Assembly (NCBI RefSeq): GCF_009905375.1
Contig: NC_133653.1
Span: 66,003,414-66,067,413 of the forward strand
From: Apium graveolens
Taxonomy: Eukaryota; Streptophyta; Magnoliopsida; Apiales; Apiaceae
Reading direction: 5' to 3'
DNA: 64,000 nt
In this document: piece after piece, positions 55,393-64,000 of the stretch
Layout of the letters: each line of letters begins with the position of its first letter
Position numbering within the stretch: the first letter of the stretch is position 1
The notes under the pieces: generated by a model
Told to the model about the DNA's origin: nothing
Databases searched by the model: none
What the model saw: only the letters and a program-made list of their open reading frames with translations
Translations under genes and position numbers: made by a program

Positions 55393-56640
55393 TTGGCCGG
55401 CTACTATCGTAGATTTGTACAGGACTTTGCGAAGATCGCAGCCCCTTTGACACGACTTACTCGTAAGACAGAGAAGTTTGAATGGACAGAAAAATGCGAG
55501 AACAGTTTTCAAGAATTAAAGAAAAGGTTGGTAACGGCCCCGGTGTTGGCATTGCCAGACGGAAAAGAAGATTTTGTGATATACAGTGACGCGTCACACA
55601 AAGGATTAGGGTGTGTGCTTATGCAGCACGGTAAAGTGATTGCGTATGCGTCGAGACAACTGAAGGAATACGAGATTAGATATCCTACTCATGACCTTGA
55701 GCTCGCGACAATAGTTTTTGCCTTAAAGATTTGGAGGCACTACTTGTATGGAGAGAAGTGCGAGATTTTCACAGACCATAAGAGCCTCAAGTACATATTT
55801 ACGCAGAAAGAGCTCAACATGTGCCATAGGAGATGGTTAGAACTAATCAAGGACTATGATTGTGAGATTCTCTATCATCTAGGGAAAGCCAATGTGGTGG
55901 CTGATGCCCTTAGCAGGAAGGAGAAGCTCAAAATGATAATGACTTCAGAAGAATTAATAAGGGATTTTGAGAGAATGGAAATAGAAGTAAAGGTAACCGG
56001 AGCCGGAACTGAAAAGCTGTTTGAGATCTCGATGCAGCCAGAGTTATTGGAAAAGATTAGATTGTGCCAAGAGAAAGTAATGAATGAAGGCAGAGAGTCA
56101 ATGACTGGAGAAGAGATCCATACTGAGAGAGATGATAAAGGGATAATGAGGTACTCCTACCGGATTTGGGTTCCGAATGTCCAAGAGCTTAAAGATGAGA
56201 TTTTGGATGAAAGCCATAGTTCAAGGTATTCCATTCACCCCGGAAGCACCAAGATGTATAGGGATTTGAAGGAATATTACTGGTGGCCCAACATGAAGAG
56301 GGACGTAGCAGAATGGGTAAGCAAATGTTTGACTTGCCAAAGAGTAAAGGCAGAGCACCAGAGACCCAGTGGACTTTTACGATCCCTGGAGATTCCCGAA
56401 TGGAAATGGGAAGAGATAGCCATGGATTTTGTTGTCGGCTTACCAAGGACGAAAGCCAATCATGATGCCATATGGGTAATTATAGACCGACTGACAAAGT
56501 CAGCTCATTTCATTCCTATCAATGAGAGATACACGGTCGATAGACTGGTGGACATTTACCTTAAGGAAATAGTGACGCGACATGGAGTCCCAGCGTCCAT
56601 TGTCTCAGACCGAGACCCCAGGTTTAACTCCAGATTTTAG
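55393..56640 (+). pseudogene. RNase H and integrase N-terminal/core part of Tekay-A
   Basis: The same frame after the TGA. RNase [77 protein letters not shown]. Integrase: [46 protein letters not shown], the core with [21 protein letters not shown] and [13 protein letters not shown]. It ends at TAG 56638-56640, a position that is Trp in Tekay-C. Confidence 0.95.
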
Positions 56641-57465
56641 AGGAGCTTTCAAGAATGTGCGGGGACCAAGTTAAATATGAGTACCGCTTACCATCCCCAA
56701 ACGGATGGGCAGAGTGAAAGGACCATCCAGACACTAGAGGATATGTTGAGAGTCTGTGCAATAGACTTTAATCGAAGTTGGGATGATCACTTGCCCTTAA
56801 TCGAGTTTTCTTATAGCAATAGCTTTCATGCTAGCATCGGAATGCCGCCTTATGAGGCCCTGTATGGAAGAAGGTGTCGATCTCCCTTATACTGGGATGA
56901 AGTAGGAGAGCGGAAGATGCTTGGACCCGAAGTGGTCCAAAGGACCAAAGACATAGTGGATCTTATCAGAGGATGGCTGGTAGCAGCCCAAGACAGACAG
57001 AAGAAATATGCAGACCTAGCCCGAAAGGACAAGGAGTATGAAGTAGGGGACTTAGTACTGCTAAAAGTATCCCCTTGGAAGGGATTAATGAGGTTCGGAA
57101 AGAAAGGGAAACTAAGCCCAAGATACATTGGACCTTTTGAGATACTAAGACGGATCGGGAAGTTAGCTTACGAGCTAGCCTTACCCCCGAACCTATAATA
57201 TGTTTATAATGTGTTCCATGTGTCAATGCTAAGGAAGTATCATCGGGATGCCAGACACATAGTGGAGTACGAGCATGTGGATATGCAACCAGATCTGACT
57301 TACGTGGAGAAACCAGTAAAGATTATGGATAAGAAAGAGCAGGTGCTTCGGAACAAAGTGATAAAGCTAGTCAGAGTGCTATGGCAGAATCATAATGTGG
57401 AAGAATCAACTTGGGAACTAGAGAGCGCAATGCTAAAAAAGTACCCCCATTTGTTTTCTATTTGA
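56641..57465 (+). pseudogene. Integrase C-terminal part and chromodomain-like tail of Tekay-A
   Basis: Same frame: STAYHPQTDGQSERTIQTLE (with the catalytic Glu), IGMPPYEALYGRRCRSPLYW, the GKKGKLSPRYIGPFEIL region, then a TAA at 57196-57198 at a position that is M/Q/E-like in relatives. 57211-57465 has FHVSMLRKYHRD and VLWQNHNVEESTWELESAML, the chromodomain-like motif of Tekay elements. The stop TGA (57463-57465) overlaps the hairpin before the PPT. Confidence 0.95.
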
Positions 57466-57498
57466 TTCCGGGACGGAATCCTTTTAAGGAGGGGAGAC
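57464..57498 (+). promoter_or_regulatory. Hairpin plus polypurine tract of Tekay-A
   Basis: GATTCCG-GGA-CGGAATC (57464-57480), then CTTTT and the polypurine tract AAGGAGGGGAGA up to the LTR. Identical stem to Tekay-B. Confidence 0.88.
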
Positions 57499-58600
57499 TG
57501 TAATAACTCCAAAAATTTTGAACTTTTTGTAACCCTTATGAATAGTGTTTTTACTAATTATGCTGAATAAAAAACTTTTCATGCCACACTATGTAGGGGT
57601 TCTTTTATTGATATTCTGAGATCTTATTAGCACTCTATATGGTATATAAGTGTATGTAAAGATCGTTAGAATCAAAATTCGAACACTTTGATTTTTCCCG
57701 AAAATCCACCTGATACAGAAAGAATTGAGTATAAAGTAACATGATTAAAAGGATTTTAATTCAAGGATTTTAATTCAAGGATTATAAGAGAGGATCATAA
57801 GAGGAATATAATGTATTAAGAAAGGTTAAGGGAACCTAAGTAGTAAGATCCTGGGTATGATCCCTCAAACGATAAACGAGAACGAAAGTTAAGCAAACCG
57901 TATAACAGATCAGCGGTCATTAGGCAAGTAATTAGGAGTTAATCAAAGAGGTTAGTGATGATGATGTCATCAAACCAACAAGAAGAAACCAAGTATGGGA
58001 AGATGACATAAGAATGATGACCTAAGCATGACAAAAAGAAGTGTGTTGTTGGTTGATTGTGAACCACACAAAATTTACCATGGTAACAATCTAATTAACA
58101 AACAAAGTGGATCAACCAAGCCAAAAACAAATAATAACATCAAAAAACACAAAACACTTCCATTTTCAAGAAGAGCTCTCGGTTTCTTCATTTTTTTTCA
58201 AAGAAGAAAATTCAAAATCCAAGATCCAAGCATTGTTAAATTATGAGGTAAATATCTAAGGTTCCTTGTACATAGATATAGATATCCTATAAGTTTAAGC
58301 TTCAAATTCCTTCACAATCTCTTCCTATAATTCATGGAAGAAGAGAGTGAATAGTGTTTTTCAAGAACTTGAAATTTTGATCTTGTGTTTTTGTTTAGAT
58401 AAAGCTTTAGTAAGGATTTTCCAAGGTTGTTCCAAGCTCCTTAGTTACTCTTACTCACCAAGGAAGGTATAATCTCATACCCTAGCCCTACTTTTGTATA
58501 TTTAGGGTTTTTGTGTTTGGTATGGTTCATGAGAAGCATGGTTATTGAATATTTAGAGATTAGTTGGTTTTGTGATGTTTTTGGAGTTGTAAATCTTGAT

Positions 58601-59012
58601 TGTAAATCCTGGAACAGTTTCATCACCTTCCTGCTAGAGCTCCCGGATAAAGTTAAGAGCACCTTGGCTCTTTGTTGTGCTCAAATTTTCTGCTATCATA
58701 TTTGGCGTGAGCGTAATGCTCGAGCTCATGACTCCGGCATTTTTGGTCCTCGAAAGCTGTTAACTGGAATCAGGAAGGATTTTGTGGCGAGACTTAATAC
58801 CTCAGCTTGGTTTTCTAAGATTCTAGATATTAGGCCAGATTTCATTCACTGTATTAGCTTGTAGTAGGGTTTTTTATTTCTTTCTTTCTCCAATCTTTCT
58901 CTTTTTAGATTGGCTAGAGATAGTTTTCTCTATGGCCTGTTATAGAGCATAGGGTTGATCCCTTTTGTGCCGTTTCTTTCTGTTGATATATACTTAATTT
59001 AGCAAAAAAAAA
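58601..59012 (+). mobile_element. 5'-truncated LINE (non-LTR retrotransposon) tail with poly-A
   Basis: This stretch is absent from the 5' LTR copy at 11117. It encodes the C-terminal end of a plant L1-type pol, with LPDKVKSTLALCCAQIFCYH, IWRERNARAHDSG and a stop at 58864, then a T/C-rich 3' untranslated region and a terminal run of nine A. Insertion came with loss of about 20 bp of the LTR, and I see no clear target duplication, only the shared word TGTAAATC at the left joint. Confidence 0.85.
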
Positions 59013-60060
59013 GTAAGCTTTTAGTTCATGATTGAGAAGTAGTATAAATTGGAGAACTTGAGGTGTTGGGGCTGTTGTAGTATTGTATGGATGGAGTTTG
59101 GTTGTAGTAATGATTGTGGATTGATTTGGAGTAGGATAAAATTTGGTAATCGCGTAAACATAGCCGTCGTAATGCCCGATTTACTTTAGACTGTTTTTGT
59201 TCTTAACATCAGGACCCGAGAAATCACTGTTAGGTTTTGACCATTGCCATTATTAGATAGTTCATGTTACGAGCTTCGTTTTGATATGTGGTTCGCTTGA
59301 ATCCGATGTACGGTTTAGGAGAAACGGCCGTTTTAAGTAACGGCGTTTCGCGAACGAACCATTACCCCTCGCCTTACCTTGAAACATTGGTTAAGGCCCT
59401 TAAATGACTAATTAGATTATGAAACAATTATGTAAAGTGGGTTAGATAGTTGGTAGGGTACTCGCGAAAGAATCGCCTTAAAAGTCTTAATGGATAATTT
59501 ATTAAAAATGGTGGAGCCGAGGGTACTCGAGCGACTTAAGTGAATCGTTAAGCGCAAAAGCGAACGTTAGGGTCTAATTGGTTACAGTATAGATTCATAA
59601 GCGACTTTGGTTTAATTCCAACTTATATGTTGTTTATAGGTTACTAGACTCGTCCCAAGCCATTTATCAACCCCAGTCGCTCAGGAAAGTTTTCTACCCG
59701 TTATTCTGTTGTTGTGATGTATATATGTATATGCATTATCTTGTGATAGATGCATGATGGTTAATTAGCAAATCTTGCGATATATTGGAGCATGCTGATA
59801 TGGGATATATGCATGTCTGTTTCGTAATCTTGATATCTATCTGTTGATTCCAATGCTTATAGTTGCATAATACTTATGCTAGAGATAAGCAGTAATTGCG
59901 TATACCCTTAGTATAGGGGACCCAAAGGTGAACATTTTTCTAAAACTGGGAGTCGATGTTCCCGAGTATATTATATATATTTATATATAGATATATAGAT
60001 ATATAGTTTTCAAAACTATTAATCGAATAAGCTTTATTCTATAACTTTATTTTTATTAAT

Positions 60061-60268
60061 GAATAATACTTTGAATATTCATTCGAGGACTTATGACTCG
60101 GTTTATTTTATTTAATGAATAATACTTTGAATATTCATTCGAGGGCTTATGACTCGGTTTATTTTATTTAATGAATAATACTTTGAATATTCATTCGAGG
60201 ACTTATGACTCGGTTTATTTTATTTAATGAATATTATTTTGAATATTCATTTGAGGACTTATGACTCC
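60061..60268 (+). repeat. 57-bp tandem array in Tekay-A 3' LTR
   Basis: Four units, 57-bp period, the same as 26221-26432, with the last unit diverged. Confidence 0.9.
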
Positions 60269-61371
60269 GATTATTTACTAAATAATATTCTTTATCTTAT
60301 TAAAGAATAATGTTTCGATAATCAAACTTATTTTCGATTATTTAAATAAAGATAGTACTTTCGTATAAGTATATCTTTGGTTATTTAATATTCATTTCAA
60401 GTATAAGTTTTAAAACTTTTACTTCAATTATTTTTATAAGGATTATCCTTTTGGAAATATTATTTAAATAATAATATTCAGATATTTTCTAATATATGGG
60501 GACTGATTTATGTCATTAAATCAGCATTACTCCAAACATTCTTAAAAGTATTTTCGAGTTTTTAAAATGATTTCAAAAGTTAGAGCGGATCCCAAAACTC
60601 AATTTTATATTTAAGATCTTCCTTTCAAAGGGGATTTAAATACTCGCTCAAAACCTGAGGGATCCGGCTCTGTGGTGTATTTATATTCGCAACAAGGTTG
60701 CTGTTTTGATAAATGAATTGATTACTTACCCAATGTTCGGGAAGTAAGTCCATCTATTGAGTCGGCATAAGCAGTATGGGCTCAGTGGGCGTCCATGAAA
60801 GTGTAAGTGGCTCAGTGGGAGTCCATCAAATGCGTAAGTGGCTGAGTGGCAGTCCAACATAAGGTCCTATTGCGGCCAGGGTGATGACCAGTGGGGAATC
60901 CGTCCATCTACTAGTAGAAAAGGTTACTTATTGGTATCTTTGCCTGATCAGCAAGATATCGGGTTTATGCCAAAATTCTTTTCTTTCCAAAATTCATTGG
61001 ATATTACAAACTCTGTTCATACTTTACATGATAGAGGTTTCCAGGAAATGTATAAGAGATATATATGTGGATATATATCGGGACTTAATGAAGTACCTCG
61101 TAACTTCATTTCATTTAATAATATTTCAAAGATTTAATATATTCAAGTCTTAACTTGTGGTCTCATCAATGGGATGAACTTTTGAAATTTATTATACTTT
61201 GAACAGTGGTAGTTCAAGTAGTTTTATAAAAATGGTATAAGTATAGTGACGTAATTGGTAACTTCATCTTCCTTTAAGCTTATATCCAGTAAGTAATTAC
61301 CTTACACTTGATAAAGGATTCTAGTAAGTTATCCATTTAGATACTTGCATTATTGTTTACACTATTATCTT

Positions 61372-61389
61372 GCGAGCTGTAATGCTCAC
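61372..61389 (+). promoter_or_regulatory. Stem-loop near the end of Tekay-A 3' LTR
   Basis: GCGAGC-TGTAAT-GCTCAC, the same structure as 27541-27558 with one mismatched pair. Confidence 0.5.
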
Positions 61390-61430
61390 TCTTGCTTCAT
61401 TTCTTCATCACACAACAACAGTTAGGAAAG

Positions 61431-61619
61431 ATGGCCAGACTCAAGAAAACCCAGCGCAAGCGCGTGGGAAGCGTCCCGCGTCTTCCCGTTGATATCGTAG
61501 CTGCTATAGCTGCAGAGGTAGATCTATTTGTAGATCAGGCATTCTACTTTTGGGAATCAATTATGTATAATTATAACTTGTGGCAGATAATGGCAATTAA
61601 CTGTAAATTTATCAAGTAA
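61431..61619 (+). CDS. Short basic ORF in Tekay-A 3' LTR (62 aa)
   Basis: MARLKKTQRKRVGSVPRL, then an Ile/Ala/Val-rich and acidic stretch (VDIVAAIAAEVDLF) and a Trp/Asn-containing tail. The frame is open for an extra 13 codons upstream. The start ATG follows GGAAAG. Predicted only; no evidence of translation. Confidence 0.35.
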   Translation: MARLKKTQRKRVGSVPRLPVDIVAAIAAEVDLFVDQAFYFWESIMYNYNLWQIMAINCKFIK

Positions 61620-61825
61620 TCATTTTGGGTTGTAATAACTTTTAAATTGTGGATTCAAGAACTTGTACTTATTTCAATTTCATCTCTGAAACTATAACAT
61701 GTTGTGGTGTGTGTTAGTGTGGGGTCACAGCATGAGGTTATTTATTATTAATTAAGTTAAGTGATATTGTGGAAAGAAAGACCGTGACGACCCGGATCCC
61801 CGACCCCGGATCTGGGGGTGTTACA

Positions 61826-61951
61826 CTCAACCCTTTTAGTCTGTGAAGACTGTTTCGCACAAGAAGGTACATTTGAGATATTCATGGGATCTTAAGTGAA
61901 AACTGATGGATTCCCCATGTTTGTGGTGGTTCTTTTCTCAAACAACAAAAC
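61826..61951 (-). other. Right half of the Tekay-A insertion flank
   Basis: Starts with the right CTCAA copy and joins 10021 once Tekay-A is removed. No ORF of note. It ends where the Copia-2 LTR begins. Confidence 0.6.
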
Positions 61952-62515
61952 TTTTAGGTCACACAACACTGTAGAAGGGGGTTGAATACAGTGTTATTAC
62001 AATCAAATCGATCTTGAACACAAGTAATAGTAAACATATATATTCAATATAATAAATTCGGTTACAATGAAACTGTTCTCTCTCAGTGATGAACAAATAT
62101 CACTAAGAGCTGCTAGGTTACAATGAATAATGTATCTCGATAATGATAACTTATAGTGTAAACCTATGTCTGTGTTTATATACTACACAGTTACAAGATA
62201 ACTTCTAATTGATATGGAATATAATTATGTCTCCTAAAATATATCAATCAGATATCTTATACAAGTCTTCCAGTCTTCTAATTCTTTCCATGCATATCTT
62301 CTTTTGTTTTAGTCTCGATCTTCTACTTTAAATCAGCTTCCTTTTTTAACTGTAAGTCCTCCCATACTTAAGTTCTGACATGACCTTAAGTCCTGATATT
62401 ATGTTCTGACTTCTAGTAAGTACTGATTCCAGTAAGTCCTGATATTTCCTGTTTGTTAAGATCTGAAATCTAAACATGAAACATATTAGACATGACATCT
62501 CAAATATATCTAACA
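61952..62515 (-). repeat. 3' LTR of Copia-2 (564 bp)
   Basis: Aligns to 8725-9293. The inner end is intact (TGTTAG on the minus strand), while the outer end reads TTTTAGG where Copia-1 has TGTTAGG, a changed or eroded terminal base. Carries several AAGT(T/C)CTGAT-like words at 62365-62460. Confidence 0.88.
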
Positions 62516-62528
62516 ATCTCCCCCAACT
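62516..62528 (-). other. Polypurine tract of Copia-2
   Basis: The minus strand reads AGTTGGGGGAGAT directly before the LTR. It primes plus-strand synthesis. Confidence 0.8.
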
Positions 62529-62653
62529 TGTAAATTATGCAAAATATACAAGTTAATAGATTTGATGATGTCAAAAACATTTAAGTTCAAATGTATAGAG
62601 AATTTAACTGACTAACTAACTACAACTTATAGTCCTTGTAGCTTTTACCAATC

Positions 62654-64000
62654 TCACTGAGTCAATCTGAATCCATAATGATTCTTAACAAAGTGTGATA
62701 TCAGCTTTTCTTCTTTAATCCTCAGGACCTGAGAGAGTGTAGTCTTGACTTGCTTCATCTCTTCATTCTGAGTCCCAATCTGATAGATTGCAGTCCTTAT
62801 AACAGAGATATGGTTTCTTTCCAAACCATTGTCCAGTCTTATTACCCTAGGATGAGAAGAGTCTTCATTGTAGCATAGACATTTCTCTTTCAGTATTATC
62901 TCAAGCTTAGCAGAATCCTTCTTCATAGGAATTTCACTTCCATCATCTACAACAATACATGGAATGAATTCTGTAAATCTTGAACCAGAAATTCTTGCTT
63001 TATCTCTGATGGTCTTCAATATGAAGTTTGACCATCTTCTGGTAATATTAGACTTTACCTCTAAAAGGTAATGAAAGAATTGATGTTCTTTCAGAGTTTT
63101 GTTCAGTACATCTGATTCTGACATCTGATATGTCCTTCCATCTTAAAGAAATAGAATCAGATTTTCTTTGATGTTGTGCTTATCATGAGCATCCAGTACC
63201 ACTTGAACAGAGATAACCTTGTTAAGGTGTTTCTGAGTAACATCTTCAAGAGGTTTATCAGTTAGTAAAAATGGATCTCTTGTAGCAACTTCAAGTCCTG
63301 TTTTGATTTTAGCTTCATCAGATGCTAGTCCAGCCATGTCTCTTGGTTCTCTAGCATTTAACCGAATAGACATGAAATCAGACAGCAATTGGCTTTTCTT
63401 TGGATCTGATGGTTTGACATTTTTTCACAGAAATTTCTTTTTATCAGCTACTTCCATTTTGTCTAAATCAACTTGAGCACTGACAGAGGTTAACTTTTTG
63501 ACTTTATCAGAACTTGCTGCTTTTGCTTTTGCTTGCTCTTCTTCACTCTGAACAACTTGAGCTTTGTCAGAGGTTGTCTTTGATTCTTTAGAAATCTTCT
63601 TTCTTTTCAGAGTTTGAACATCTTCTTCACTCAGAGTATCATCATCATGAATTGTAGTTTGATAGATAGGATCTATCACAACTGAAGGTATTTTCCTCTT
63701 TTGAAACTTTGTAGGTTCATCAACCTTTTCCTTTCCTTTCCATTTAAGATCAATCTCAGATTGTGATCTTGTTTTGGGCTTTGATGCCTCAGAGATTGTC
63801 TTCTCTTTGATCATAATGCCTTTCTCCTTAGGCCTTGGAGGTTTCTTTGCAACAGAAGCTTTTGGCTTTAGATTTGTCTTTTCGGCTTTAAATCTAGCTT
63901 CTTCCTCCTTGAGATTATCTAAATCCATTCCTGGATTATGTTTCAGAAACAATCTTCTAGCAATTTCTTCATCAAGTGTCTGAATCTTGGGATCCTTGTA
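62654..64000 (-). pseudogene. env-like ORF of Copia-2, C-terminal part
   Basis: Three open pieces (63952-63425, 63388-63143, 63124-62654) follow each other on the minus strand with stops or shifts between them. The first is Lys/Ser/Pro/Glu-rich with KTNLKPKASVAKKPPRPKEK, consistent with a nuclear or RNA-binding linker. The second has FMSIRLNAREPRDMAGLASD. The third has EFIPCIVVDDGSEIP and a coiled-coil-like end. It probably continues the protein whose N-terminal part is seen in Copia-1. The two parts do not overlap, so the link rests on order and composition. Confidence 0.6.

Larger units (their letters stand above)
10022..61825 (+). mobile_element. Tekay-A: outer Ty3/gypsy chromovirus (Tekay/Del type) hosting four later insertions
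   Basis: The left LTR starts TGTAATAAC at 10022 and the right LTR ends GTGTTACA at 61825. The flanking 5-mers 10017-10021 and 61826-61830 are both CTCAA, a perfect target duplication. Domain order is leader ORF, gag, protease, RT, RNase H, integrase, chromodomain-like tail, with the PBS for initiator tRNA-Met. Subtracting the four insertions leaves about 13.9 kb with LTRs of about 3.9 kb, long LTRs being typical of Tekay. The coding part has five in-frame stops and one frameshift. Confidence 0.95.
57499..61825 (+). repeat. 3' LTR of Tekay-A (4327 bp including a LINE tail)
   Basis: Matches segments 1-3 of the 5' LTR. It has a 15-bp tandem duplication (GGATTTTAATTCAA-type, 57751-57778) not in the 5' copy, the LINE insertion at 58601-59012, the TA tract (59968-60005), the 57-bp array (60061-60268), the triple repeat (60776-60864), the stem-loop (61372-61389) and the short ORF (61431-61619). 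Confidence 0.95.
61952..64000 (-). mobile_element. Copia-2: second SIRE/Maximus-type element, right end cut by window
   Basis: On the minus strand the window holds the end of an env-like ORF, a polypurine tract and the 3' LTR. The rest, including pol, lies to the right. Its LTR resembles that of Copia-1, so the two belong to one family, but it is a separate insertion, since the PBS and PPT sides differ. Confidence 0.85.

Noticed and set aside
58511..58864. 117-codon ORF as a host gene
   Set aside because: It starts in the Tekay-A LTR and ends in the LINE tail, so it is a chimaera made by the insertion.
8725..62515. The two copia LTRs (8725-9293 and 61952-62515) as the pair of one element
   Set aside because: The primer site lies to the left of the first and the polypurine tract to the right of the second, so each belongs to an interior pointing away from the other. 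They are ends of two different copies.

Overview
This window is plant nuclear DNA made almost wholly of LTR retrotransposons nested inside one another. I see no host gene, rRNA or tRNA. The Ty1/copia SIRE/Maximus-type and Ty3/gypsy Tekay- and Athila-type proteins, the initiator-Met and Asp tRNA primer sites, and multi-kilobase LTRs point to a flowering plant, probably a dicot with a large repeat-rich genome. The species cannot be named from the sequence.

Layout. (a) 1-9293, minus strand: a SIRE/Maximus-type copia element (Copia-1) running off the left edge, with env-like ORF, spacer, RNase H, RT, integrase, protease, gag, primer site and 5' LTR (8725-9293). (b) 9294-10021 and 61826-61951: two halves of one flank, split by everything between them. 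(c) 10022-61825, plus strand: the outer Tekay-type chromovirus (Tekay-A), bounded by a perfect 5-bp duplication (CTCAA). Four later insertions sit in it: Tekay-B (plus, 11347-25376) in its 5' LTR; Tekay-C (minus, 27733-39995, duplication AATTA) further along the same LTR; an Athila-type element (minus, 40962-52186, duplication CTACT) in its leader ORF; and a 5'-truncated LINE tail (58601-59012) in its 3' LTR. Without these, Tekay-A is about 13.9 kb with LTRs of about 3.9 kb. (d) 61952-64000, minus: the 3' LTR and env-like C-terminal region of a second SIRE/Maximus-type element (Copia-2), running off the right edge.

State of the genes. None of the five retrotransposons with coding sequence in view has an intact coding capacity. 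Tekay-A keeps nearly full gag-pol homology with five in-frame stops and one frameshift. Tekay-C has a frameshift, three stops and a lost RT catalytic Asp. The Athila gag-pol is one frame of 1788 codons broken by 11 stops and no frameshift. Tekay-B is the odd one: its LTRs are nearly identical, yet its interior is decayed and its fragments lie in a non-canonical order. It looks like a non-autonomous element moved by partner proteins.

The most interesting signals are a hairpin just before the polypurine tract, conserved with compensatory changes across three Tekay elements; the Tekay-B structure; repeated modules, a stem-loop and a short basic ORF conserved in the Tekay LTRs; and a GC-rich hairpin shared by the Athila LTR and its interior.
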